From Merluccius polli (lineage: Eukaryota; Chordata; Actinopteri; Gadiformes; Merlucciidae), in contig JAOPHQ010004272.1 of assembly GCA_030340625.1 (NCBI GenBank), forward strand, positions 248,001 through 312,000: 64,000 nt of DNA, read 5' to 3'. Below are positions 55,451 to 64,000 of this stretch, in pieces. Every line of letters begins with the position of its first letter. Position 1 is the first letter of the stretch. The notes under the pieces are model-generated. The model was not told the DNA's origin and made no database searches. It saw nothing but the letters and a program-made list of their open reading frames with translations. The position numbers and the translations under genes are program-made.

Positions 55451-56188
55451 CCCTCCTCCCGGCAGTGTGCATTTGTTTTCAATGAATATACATATATGTA
55501 TGTGTGTATTGTTGTAGTCTTATCTGTTGTAAACTGTAACAAGACATTACGGGGCGCGTGTGTGCCACTTATATGCTGTTTTACAAGATAATCCTTTTTA
55601 GGTTTAAAACATGGATCTATAAAAAGACTAGTTAATATCTATGCTTGAAAGATGGCAACGTAGTAAAGTAAATTACCGTAAATCCTCTAATATAGGCCCG
55701 GGCCTTTATTTTACTCAAGTGCATCGCGGCCCAGGCCTTTATTGGAAGGAGGCCAGAATTAGAGGCAGGCCTCTATTTCTATTTGAGCAAAACGGACTAC
55801 CAGTAGAATGAGTAAAAACGAGATTTTGTGTCTATTTGAACCTATAAAATAATAGGTTCATTTATTGAACCTCCGCAGCTGCCATGGTAAACAACGTTAG
55901 CCTACCGGTGACTGAAGTCTCACGTGCTAGTCAAGAGCGAGGTGATTGACCAGGCAGGCCACCGTAGCAGCTTGGATTCATTAGCAAACATTGCCCCCCT
56001 GTGGTACTTGCATGTTACTATCACAAGCATAATGTTGAGGCCTGCTCAGAAGATCGCAAGTTTGCGGGAGCTTTTGACTTTGGTCAATCTAACCGCCTAA
56101 TATATTTCTCATAATTTTGTTATTTTGTATTTCTAAAATAACAAAATGATTTATAATATTGTGCATTCCATATTTCTTCTTGATATTA
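55451..56188. other. Unassigned sequence with transposon-like remnant
   Basis: The stretch at 55673-55800 (CCGTAAATCCTCTAATATAG, GGCCCGGGCCTTTATTT, AGGCAGGCCTCTATTTC) has the look of an interspersed DNA transposon found in many animals, but no pair of ends was fixed. Confidence 0.35.
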
Positions 56189-56196
56189 CCCTAGCT

Positions 56197-57772
56197 CAGG
56201 GGTCGGCAACCCAAAATGTTGAAAGAGCCATATTGGACCAAAAAAACAAAAAACAAATATGTCTGGAGCCGCAAAAAAATAAAAGCCTTATAGAAGCCTT
56301 ATATTGAAGGCAACACATGCTGTATGTATCTATAGTAGCTATATTAGCCTACTATAGAAATGACTAAGTTAACTACAAATACATAATGAGCCTTCATGAT
56401 TAAATGTTTATTTTTCCTGCAGTGCATCCTGTAGCAGTGGTTCTCAACCGGTGGGGCGGGGCGCGGGTTAAAAAAGGAGGCGCGTATTTGCGCCGGACTG
56501 TCCGGTTTTTCAGCCCTGTCCGGCGTCCGGCGCAGCATCAAGCCGGGCGCGTATTTGTCCTCCTTTTTGAGAGTGCAATAGTAACACACCGCGCCCCCCC
56601 CCCCCGCCGGTCGTAGGTCCGCGGTGTGTTACTATTGCGCGCACCACCACCCCCCGCCGTCGGCCGGAGTGTTACAATCGCGCGCGCCCCCCCCCCCCCC
56701 CCCCCGTCGGCCGTAGGTCCGCGGTGTGTTACTATTGCGCGCGCCCCCCGTAGGTCCGCGGTGTGTTACAATTGCGCGCAGCCCCCCCCCCCCCCCCCCG
56801 TCGGTCGTAGGTCCGCGGTGTGTTACTATTGCGCGCGCCCCCCCCCCCCCCCATCGGCCGTAGGTCCGCGGTGTGTTACAATTGCGCGCAGCCCCCCCCC
56901 CCCCCCCCCCCCCCCGTCGGTCGTAGGTCCGCGGTGTGTTACTATTGCGCGCGCCCCCCCCCCCCCCCCGTCGGCCGTAGGTCCGCGGTGTGTTACTATT
57001 GCGCGCGCCCCCCCCCGTAGGGTCCGCGGTGTGTTACTATTGCGCGCGCCCCCCCCCGTAGGTCCGCGGTGTGTTACTATTGCGCGCGCCCCCCCCCGTA
57101 GGTCCGCGGTGTGTTACTATTGCGCGCGCCCCCCCCCGTAGGTCCGCGGTGTGTTACAATTGCGCGCAGCCCCCCCCCCCCCCCCGTCGGTCGTAGGTCC
57201 GCGGTGTGTTACTATTGCGCGCGCCCCCCATCGGCCGTAGGTCCGCGGTGTGTTACAATTGCGCGCAGCCCCCCCTCCCCCCCCGCCGGTCGTAGGTCCG
57301 CGGTGTGTTACAATTGCGCGCACCACCACCCCCCGCTGTCGGCCGTAGGTCCGCGGTGTGTTACTATTGCCCGGTCCAAGAAACGTTGCATCCTCTGTTC
57401 TCCTCAGTTATTTTTCTCTTTTTCCCTTTGGGATCCATGGCCCATCACACAGCCGCCGGTTTGTTTACAACAGCCACCTGCCTGGCATCCCGCCTTACTG
57501 ATAGAAACGTGTGTCGCAGGCTATGACGTAAATCTTCGTTGACAGAAATGTTGAAATTTAATATATATTCTACACATTTTTACAGCATAGAAAAACGTTA
57601 ATAATGTTTGTGTCATGTTTGTTTTCCTACAGAAACCATATTAAAACAAAAAATATATTTCTCTCCCCCATCTTTTTCCATTTTCAAACATTTTTGAAAA
57701 AGCTTCAGGGAGCCACTAGGGCTGCGCTAAAGAGCCGCATGCGGCTCCAGAGCCGCGGGTTGCCGACCCCTG
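56197..57772. mobile_element. hAT non-autonomous element with poly-C minisatellite
   Basis: Ends CAGGGGTCGGCAACCC and (reversed) CAGGGGTCGGCAACCC match perfectly. 8-bp duplications CCCTAGCT lie at 56189-56196 and 57773-57780. The interior begins a second hAT-type end (CAGTGGTTCTCAACCGGTGG at 56435) whose partner was not found, so it is a nested remnant. Then comes the array at 56590-57370. No transposase. 1,576 bp. Confidence 0.9.
56590..57370. repeat. Poly-C minisatellite, about 15 units
   Basis: The unit is a poly-C run of 6 to about 24 bases, then (G)TCGG(C/T)CGTAGGTCCGCGG, then TGTGTTACTATTGCGCGCG or TGTGTTACAATTGCGCGCAG. Unit length varies from about 40 to 65 bp through the C run and through loss of CGTCGGCC. 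The proline-rich open frames here are artefacts of the repeat. Confidence 0.9.
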
Positions 57773-57780
57773 CCCTAGCT

Positions 57781-58006
57781 CATTGGAACATTATTGGGTG
57801 TGTGATTCGTTGCATTGGGACACATTTTGTTGTAACGCATCCTGTTTTGCTGTTTACATCGACACTGCCCTGATAATGTTGTAGCAGAGAATGTCTAATA
57901 AGGAGGGAAGTTCCACTCTCGGTTTACTTCCTGGTACTGAACTGTTGCAGTTCCCCTCTGGTTCCATGTGAGGGCGCTCACAGGACGAGTGCAGAATGAA
58001 TGGCGG
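57781..58006. other. Short unassigned spacer
   Basis: Nothing recognised between the hAT at 56197-57772 and the target duplication of the next element. Confidence 0.4.
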
Positions 58007-58012
58007 TCTATG

Positions 58013-58570
58013 TATGGAGTCAGAATAGTGTCATAATTCAAACCTGAAAAAAAAGGTTTCAAAGGCTTGTAAGTCTGTGTTTGAAAACTCAACACCTTGT
58101 AAAAAAGGTTTTGCACCACTGAAAAAAGAGATTATAGCCTGAAAAAAAAAGTCAAACATCTGCAAACATGATTTTGTGTTCTATTTTATCTTCTTCATCA
58201 TTTTCACCAACACATTTTCAAAGCTAAAATGTTTTCACAAACACATTTTCAAAGTTTAAAAATGTTCACCAGCGCATTTGCAGAGTTTCAAATCTGACAC
58301 TGTTCTAACAGTGTATTACTTTGTTTCCCGGTTTTGAAACCTTGTAAATGGGATTCTGCAAACAGCTGTTCAAACATTGAGAAATACGTTTTGAAAGGTT
58401 GAATATTTATTTTTAAAAACTTGTAAAGGTGTAAATTTACACCATTGCAATGTATTTTTTCAGAACTTAATTTTCAGCACTGACTTTTCAGAGATTTGAC
58501 CACACGGGCGCAAGCTTGCGAGTCACGTGATTATTGACACTGTTCTGACGCCGTTCGTTTTGAAACTCCT
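58013..58570 (+). repeat. Left 558-bp inverted repeat
   Basis: Outer end TATGGAGTCAGAATAGTGTC, inner end GTTTTGAAACTCCT. Candidate binding motifs at 58019-58032 (inverted), 58296-58309 and 58536-58549. Confidence 0.9.
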
Positions 58571-59176
58571 ACAGCGTCCATTCACTCCAATAATAACCCG
58601 GTCACGGTGATAGATTACGCTAACCATAACCATAACCATAACCCTTTGGAGTGAATTGTTTCACAGTAGACTGCGGACGCTGTAGACTCTGCTCTGCGAG
58701 CGGACGCTGTAGACTCTGCTCGTCTCTTACCACCGCGAACGGGTTTATGAGATTGTTTCACACAGATCGTTTCACACAGACGCGGGAGGGTACATTTTGC
58801 GCCAGTATCACGTCTAGGGGCGTGACAAACTGTCGGTATATTACGAGTTGGGATGAGAACGTGTTGCAAATTACAGCTTGGCGAGCCGCAGGAGGCTCGC
58901 GGGTGGTTAGAACGCAAACAATACAGAATACAATTGCTCGCCTGTCTACCAGCCATGGTTCCAGAAAATAGACAACAAAATCAACCACGCAAGTCGCTTG
59001 TTATTCTTGTCATCGGCAGAGCACCGTCAATCCCGCACAGCCCGGTCAACGGCGCATGTGATTGGACTGTGCCTCAGCAGAGAGCAACCAATAGGTTTAG
59101 AGCAAGATGGTCCCGCCCCCAGGAAGGTTTTTTTTCCCTTTTTTTCAGAACCACGTTTTCAGAGCTTTGACGCTAA

Positions 59177-59734
59177 AGGAGTTTCAAAACGAACGGCGTC
59201 AGAACAGTGTCAATAATCACGTGACTCGCAAGCTTGCGCCCGTGTGGTCAAATCTCTGAAAAGTCAGTGCTGAAAATTAAGTTCTGAAAAAATACATTGC
59301 AATGGTGTAAATTTACACCTTTACAAGTTTTTAAAAATAAATATTCAACCTTTCAAAACGTATTTCTCAATGTTTGAACAGCTGTTTGCAGAATCCCATT
59401 TACAAGGTTTCAAAACCGGGAAACAAAGTAATACACTGTTAGAACAGTGTCAGATTTGAAACTCTGCAAATGCGCTGGTGAACATTTTTAAACTTTGAAA
59501 ATGTGTTTGTGAAAACATTTTAGCTTTGAAAATGTGTTGGTGAAAATGATGAAGAAGATAAAATAGAACACAAAATCATGTTTGCAGATGTTTGACTTTT
59601 TTTTTCAGGCTATAATCTCTTTTTTCAGTGGTGCAAAACCTTTTTTACAAGGTGTTGAGTTTTCAAACACAGACTTACAAGCCTTTGAAACCTTTTTTTT
59701 CAGGTTTGAATTATGACACTATTCTGACTCCATA
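59177..59734 (-). repeat. Right 558-bp inverted repeat
   Basis: Mirror of the left arm. Motifs at 59715-59728, 59438-59451 and 59198-59211. Confidence 0.9.
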
Positions 59735-59928
59735 TCTATGGAGCTATACCCCTCAAACTCCACTTTTCTCAGGATATAATTTTTTGTCTAGTAATTTGAA
59801 TGTTGCTTTCGAAAGGGGATGCAAAGAAATTACACATTGCTGGGTGTTAGATTTTTTAGAGTCACTTATTTGCTTTAAAAAAGTATTTTAAAATGTCAAT
59901 GACGTCATACACATCTTACGATTACATT

Positions 59929-59952
59929 CATCTCTTTACTAGTAAAGAGATG
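59929..59952. repeat. Perfect 24-bp palindrome
   Basis: CATCTCTTTACT followed directly by its reverse complement AGTAAAGAGATG, at the 3' end of the minus-strand LINE fragment. Confidence 0.95.
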
Positions 59953-60372
59953 AGCAGAGTGATGAATTAGAGGACAGACTTTTCTTAATATACCCATCAT
60001 CTTCGTGGACCTTTTGCAGTCGAGGTCTACATGGTTTGTCCATTTAAGTCTTTCATCTACTAGTACTCCCAAGAATTGTGTTGCTTTTACTTGTGTGATT
60101 TCAGCTCCACTGATAAATATTTTAGCTAACTCTTTGGGGTACAACTTGCTGCAAAAGATCACAAAGTTACATTTCTTCAAATTTAATGTTAACTTATTAA
60201 GTTGAAACCATTTAGAAATAACAGATAATTCATTTACACTGTCAATCAGATACTTAAAATCATTATGAGTGGCTATAAGATTAGTGTCATCAGCAAATAA
60301 TACAGTTTACAAGACATGGCTAGATCATTTATATAGATTAGAAATAATAACGGGCCCAGAATAGATCGCTGT

Positions 60373-60890
60373 TAGCCTAGAACTCTAGACACCCCCTAGC
60401 GGCAGCAAATTTATTTTGGCAGCTAGGTAGGTCTAGCACGGCTCCGTCGGCTTTTTGGTGCTGGGAACACAAAGTATGTCAGACCAATCACAGCGTGAGG
60501 GGCGGAGTCGAAAGCCGGGCTACCATGACGACAGAGTTGCGGCGGTTCCGTGTTAGAGGTAAACAATGGCTGCTGCTGCTGGCGAACGGTTGTCTTTCGA
60601 CTCGGCTTTGGCCGCGACTCTTCAAGACTTGAAGTTAACATTTTATTTGAGAAAAGAACAAAGAACGGCACTGAAGTCTTTCCTCGAAAAGAAATATTTA
60701 TTCTGAGTTTTGATTAATTACGTAGTCAAAGCCGTCGCTCTGACACCTTCTTCGTTGCTCTGATTGGTTGTAGCGCTATCCTATTGCGTGCAGAGGGAAC
60801 TTGAAAGACAACCGTTTATCCCGCCCACACTGCCAATGGAGCTGAGCCAGACCTTACATCTTTCTGATGTGGGTCTGGCTTGCCAGGCTA
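60373..60890. mobile_element. MITE inserted in LINE RT
   Basis: Ends TAGCCTAGAACTCTAGAC and (reversed) TAGCCTGGCAAGCCAGACCC share only the outer eight or so bases. Flanking GATCGCTGT (60364-60372) and GATCCCTGT (60891-60899) form a 9-bp duplication with one change, and LINE text continues across it. 518 bp, no transposase recognised. Class open: hAT gives 8 bp and Mutator-like gives 9 bp. Confidence 0.65.
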
Positions 60891-61304
60891 GATCCCTGTG
60901 GCACCCCATGAATAATTCTGGACTTGGTAGAAGTATAACCATTAACTGATACATATTGTTCTGTTTTTTAAGTAATTTGAGAACCAGCTCAGGGCAATAT
61001 CCTTAATCCCATATCTGTTTAATTTGTCAATCAAAACACTGTGATTGACAGTGTCAAATGCTTTGTTTACTGTAAGTCCAGGAAGATCCCGATGGCAAAC
61101 TTCCTGTTATCCATGGCAGATGAAATAATATTGGTAAGCTGGAGTAACAGCGTTACTTCATCTTACGACAGTGTTCTGTTGAATGTTTCTTACGAAATCC
61201 ATACTGGTGCTCATATAGAATGTTGTTCTCATTTAAGTGGTAGGTGGTGTAGGCAGGGACGGACTGGGACAAAAAAAAGGCCCTGGACTTTTTCCTCAAA
61301 TAGG

Positions 61305-61308
<4 letters not shown>

Positions 61309-61337
<29 letters not shown>
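61309..61337. repeat. Poly-G run of about 29 bases
   Basis: An uninterrupted G tract close to the left end of the hAT at 61254-63481. Length may be affected by sequencing of homopolymers. Confidence 0.9.
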
Positions 61338-61338
<1 letters not shown>

Positions 61339-61673
61339 GTTGCATATCCCTGTGATTTTTAAATAATTAATTAATAATGAATAAAAAGGGATTTCATTTG
61401 TTTATTAGTATGATTCTATTTGAAATGCCAGCCTTTCAATCGGTTTTTAAACCTCAAAACGTATTTTTTTAAACAACTTTGGTTAATCATAGCATTTGAT
61501 ACAGACAAAAAGAATGAAAACAGATTTGAAAAGAGCTTGGAATAAGGAAATAAGATTTCAGGAGGTATCAAAATTGCCATTTCACCATGTGGATGTTTTT
61601 CCTAGATCCCATCACATATAAATAGTCTATTAGGTCTACTCTGTGTAAGAATTAGACTGCAAGAATTGGCTTA

Positions 61674-62573
61674 CTGTGCGTTCACACCAGAAGCGTCTTG
61701 AGCGACCAAATCGCCGGAAGTCATTCACTTTCTATGGGCAAGAGCGACCAAAGCGTCACAAGCGTCCAACGCTACCAGCGTCAAAAGTTGAGCGTCCAGA
61801 GCGTCAAAAAAAAGTTGAAGACAGTTTAACTTTATGCAAATGACTATGACGCGTTTCAGCGGCAAAAACTGACAGCCAATCTGAATGTAGACGCTCTCCG
61901 CTTGCTTGGGTCCCGGGGAACACCGGCACTTTGGTTCCTACTGTACTTTGTTGGTTCCTACTGTAAAATGTCGACGGAAAAGATAATCGCGGCTGTGGCG
62001 GGGCACTCGGTGTTGTACGATCCAAGCGTTTTTTATTTCAGAGACAATACCGTAATAATCAGCTTAAATATCATTTTTACAAGCACACGCACGAAGCGGG
62101 CCGCCTATTAACGGCATGGACCAAGCGGTTCTGGAACAGGAAGGAGACATTGAACACTTAATCGTATTTACCGTATAACTGCACACAACTTTATTTAAAA
62201 GCAATCAAATGGAAAACATGTTTGTATTGTGGTGTCCGGTGCGTGTGGATGTGCGGCTCCTCCGGTGGAGCGGTTCATGTTAATAGCGGAGTCCGGGAGG
62301 GTTCACCTTCACGGCGTAGTTACGAGGGATGTGCGACTATCGTTTATCCAACAAGCAAAACCGTCTCAGCAATATATGGCCAAAGTGTATGGGAGTTCAC
62401 TCTTTGATATGGCTGTCTAAAAGCATACGGCTCCTATAAATGCGTCTGCATAATTTAATTGTACGTCATTGAGCGTCTTGAGCGTCAAAAGCGAACAAAA
62501 ATATTCGCAGCGAATCTTTATGAGCGTCCAAGGCGTCTTTGCAGCGCAAGACGCTTCTGGTGTGAACGCACAG
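61674..62573. mobile_element. Harbinger-type MITE with TTA duplication
   Basis: Ends CTGTGCGTTCACACCAGAAG (61674 and, reversed, at 62573), continuing as CGTCTTG. TTA lies on both sides (61671-61673 and 62574-62576). 900 bp. AGCGTC/GAGCG repeats near both ends; no transposase recognised. Nested in the hAT. Confidence 0.85.
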
Positions 62574-62872
62574 TTAGTCTGCATAACACATTTTATAGTT
62601 TTAATATTATGCTGCACGTTTGGTAGGTTATGCAGAAATGAACTTGCTACACATAAGGAGATGAAATCACGGTCATTTAGCGTGTTCGTTTATTTATTAA
62701 TTGTTATGCTGTTGTCAAGTTAGCTTGGTAGTTACGAGTTAATTTGGACAACAATAAGCCACGTGAACACGTTCTCCTCATCCGACGCAAATCCAGCTAA
62801 TAGAAGCTCAAGCTGACTATGAGAGGGGCAATGCTTAAACGTAACCTGCTGTTTTATGACCATCTCACTTAC

Positions 62873-63091
62873 CGGTACCGTTTCCTCTGGTGGAATTCCC
62901 TTAGCTGTCTGTCCCTCGTCATGATCACCACTGTCGTCGTTTAACACAGTACTGCTGCTGCTGGCAGTTGCACTGCAGGCAAAAAGCTCTGTGAGCTTCT
63001 GACACTTTGCTGCGTCCTTTTCAAGCACCTTGGCTTTCTTTTCCCTCACCTTTTCCCATCCACCTTTTTCTTTACGCTTTCTACTCGCCAT
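62873..63091 (-). pseudogene. hAT transposase N-terminal exon
   Basis: ATG at 63091, then MASRKRKEKGGWEKVREKKA, then KVLEKDAAKCQKLTELF, the basic/Trp-Glu-Lys N-terminus seen in a group of hAT transposases related to ZMYM/TTF-type proteins. A Ser-rich and acidic segment follows. A consensus donor (CCG|GTAAGTGAG) at 62872 ends the exon. The BED-like/TTF zinc finger and the catalytic domain that should follow are absent. Confidence 0.7.
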
Positions 63092-63489
63092 ATTTCGAGT
63101 CACTCTTCTTTGTTGGCGGTTAGGCCCGCGGAATTAATGCTTGACAAATGGACAATTTTTTGTATTAGTGCCCCCTGCTGTTGATAGTTGTTAGATTCTA
63201 TTTTTTTGTTATTGAACAGGGCGGGCCGACTCGTGTATTATTTTTCTGTTCTTCTATGTGTTTTATGTGCACTTAATCCTGTACATGGATGCATTAAGGC
63301 AGGATTGCTATGAGTAGCCGTATGTTTGTTGTAGCCTACATGCATTAAAGATTTTTCAAAAAAAATTTATTTTCAAAAAAAAAAAAATTAGAAAAAAAAA
63401 AAGGGCCGACGGCCAACGGCCGTAGACCCACACGGCCGTTCTGGACTTTTCCAGAACGCACAGATTGCTAGTCCGCCCCTGGGTGTAGG

Positions 63490-64000
63490 TGTCATGGTAT
63501 GTAACAAATGTTATCTGCAATCAGACAAATGAATGTAGCTAATACAAATGTTACCTGTGATATTTCTATGCAGCATGTATTCTCAGCTCTAAAGGCATCG
63601 TTGCACAATTTTCACATGTGCACCTATACAAAAGCATTTAACAATTTGCATTTCATCAAAAATAATAAAGCTTATGAAACAAGAAACCTGACAGACATTG
63701 TCAAGCTGAGGTGCATGAGCACTGAGCTTTGTCAAATTTGACAAAGACCGCTATTAACTTGTTGATTAGTTTGTGGCTGACCACAAAGCTGTGGTCTGTT
63801 TAATGTGATATTGCCTACAGTACCCATTAGGGTGGGAAACTAACTTTTTGGTGCACCAGACACTTGGAGATTTTACCAGCATTATGAAAACCGAAGAAAT
63901 GCATGAGCATGCTTTGTAAAATATATTGAAACAATATATTTAATATATATTTACATATTTAAAATGTTCACCCTTAACAACACCAGCAAATGGTACATTA
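63490..64000. other. Unassigned sequence at window end
   Basis: No gene or repeat was recognised. Confidence 0.4.

Larger units (their letters stand above)
58013..59734. mobile_element. Element with 558-bp terminal inverted repeats and 6-bp duplication
   Basis: 58013-58570 and 59177-59734 are reverse complements of exactly equal length (558 bp), with no indel seen, even in A/T runs. Flanks TCTATG (58007-58012 and 59735-59740) are a perfect 6-bp duplication. Ends read TATGGAGTCAGAATAGTGTC. The motif GACACT(A/G)TTCT(A/G)AC occurs three times per arm. The 606-bp centre has no transposase. It holds a 22-bp direct repeat (GCGGACGCTGTAGACTCTGC, 58672 and 58700), (CCATAA)n and CCAAT-type boxes. A non-autonomous DNA transposon of uncertain superfamily. 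Near-identical arms suggest recent movement or arm conversion. Confidence 0.85.
59900..61210 (-). mobile_element. LINE RT fragment, minus strand, cut by a MITE
   Basis: The minus frame 60180-59905 reads KKCNFVIFCSKLYPKELAKI, then KATQFLGVLVDERLKWTNHV, the RT palm/thumb segment of L2/Rex1-like elements. Upstream pieces on the other side of the MITE (60373-60890) include text for the PQGSILGP region around 60345 and 60890-60960 and the GFR-type motif near 61190. Frameshifts throughout. 5' truncated at about 61210, close to the next hAT. Confidence 0.75.
61254..63481 (-). mobile_element. hAT element with transposase first exon
   Basis: Ends CAGGGACGGACTGGGAC and (reversed) CAGGGGCGGACTAGCAAT. 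Perfect 8-bp duplications GGTGTAGG lie at 61246-61253 and 63482-63489. A poly-G run of 29 is at 61309-61337. The minus strand keeps a probable first transposase exon (63091-62873), and a Harbinger-type MITE sits at 61674-62573. The catalytic part of the transposase is missing, so this is an internally deleted copy. A loose copy of its left end occurs at 8246. Confidence 0.9.

Noticed and set aside
56626..57141. 171-codon proline-rich open frame (and shorter ones at 56820 and 57111)
   Set aside because: It is a translation of the poly-C minisatellite; units repeat as VGPRCVTIARAPPPP and no start context or domain exists.
56590..57370. CRISPR array
   Set aside because: Regular repeats without unique spacers, in a eukaryotic hAT element.
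58013..59734. Polinton/Maverick identity
   Set aside because: The 6-bp duplication and long arms fit, but the ends do not start AG, the size is 1.7 kb and there is no polymerase or integrase.

Overview
The window looks like a transposon-rich stretch of a teleost fish genome. The evidence is a split, in-frame SLC34 sodium-phosphate cotransporter gene of vertebrate type, many microsatellites, L2/CR1-type LINEs, PIF/Harbinger and hAT elements, and a Ty3/gypsy retrotransposon of the kind common in fish. No prokaryotic operon structure, tRNA gene or CRISPR array was seen.

Layout. 1-2,700: a short LTR element (TRIM-like, minus) and a SINE-like repeat. 2,718-10,118: a 7.4-kb LTR element on the minus strand with two LTRs that I read as identical over 406 bp, a tRNA-Trp-like primer site and no recognisable gag, pol or env. 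It carries a hAT insertion that holds a piece of 28S rRNA. 10,900-14,100: a decayed L2-type LINE. 14,580-16,190: an old element with long inverted ends, cut by a solo LTR of the 2.7-10.1 kb family. 16,190-17,300: two LINE tails. 18,345-19,587: a decayed HARBI1-like transposase. 19,690-23,400: an L2/CR1-type LINE with endonuclease, RT and a 2A-like motif. 24,278-24,681: a Harbinger-type MITE. 26,230-35,047: a minus-strand gypsy element broken by two Harbinger elements (one carrying two further MITEs) and by a plus-strand solo LTR. 36,299-36,597: a solo LTR of the TRIM-like family. 37,750-39,960: a 1,071-bp tandem duplication. 40,588-40,996: a TTAA-flanked MITE.

43,220-50,136 (minus) holds the only clear host gene: eleven exons of slc34a1 that stay in frame across all ten introns, with the N-terminal exon(s) not found. 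Its introns hold a TRIM-like element, a LINE-type ORF fragment, a hAT MITE and many microsatellites. Beyond it lie an L1/Tx1-type LINE fragment, a short tandem array and a last exon encoding a TSO1-like CXC cysteine motif (53,492-53,873). The right end is again mobile DNA: a hAT with a poly-C minisatellite (56,197-57,772), an element with two 558-bp inverted ends and a 6-bp target duplication (58,013-59,734), a LINE fragment cut by a MITE, and a hAT (61,254-63,481) that keeps a transposase first exon and contains a Harbinger-type MITE.

How it works together: apart from slc34a1 and possibly the CXC exon, almost everything recognised is a transposable element or its remnant. Several insertions are exactly delimited by target-site duplications, so their order can be read directly. 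The most unusual items are the 558-bp inverted-repeat element, the hAT carrying 28S rDNA, and the non-coding LTR element with identical LTRs. All calls come from reading the sequence; no database search was run.
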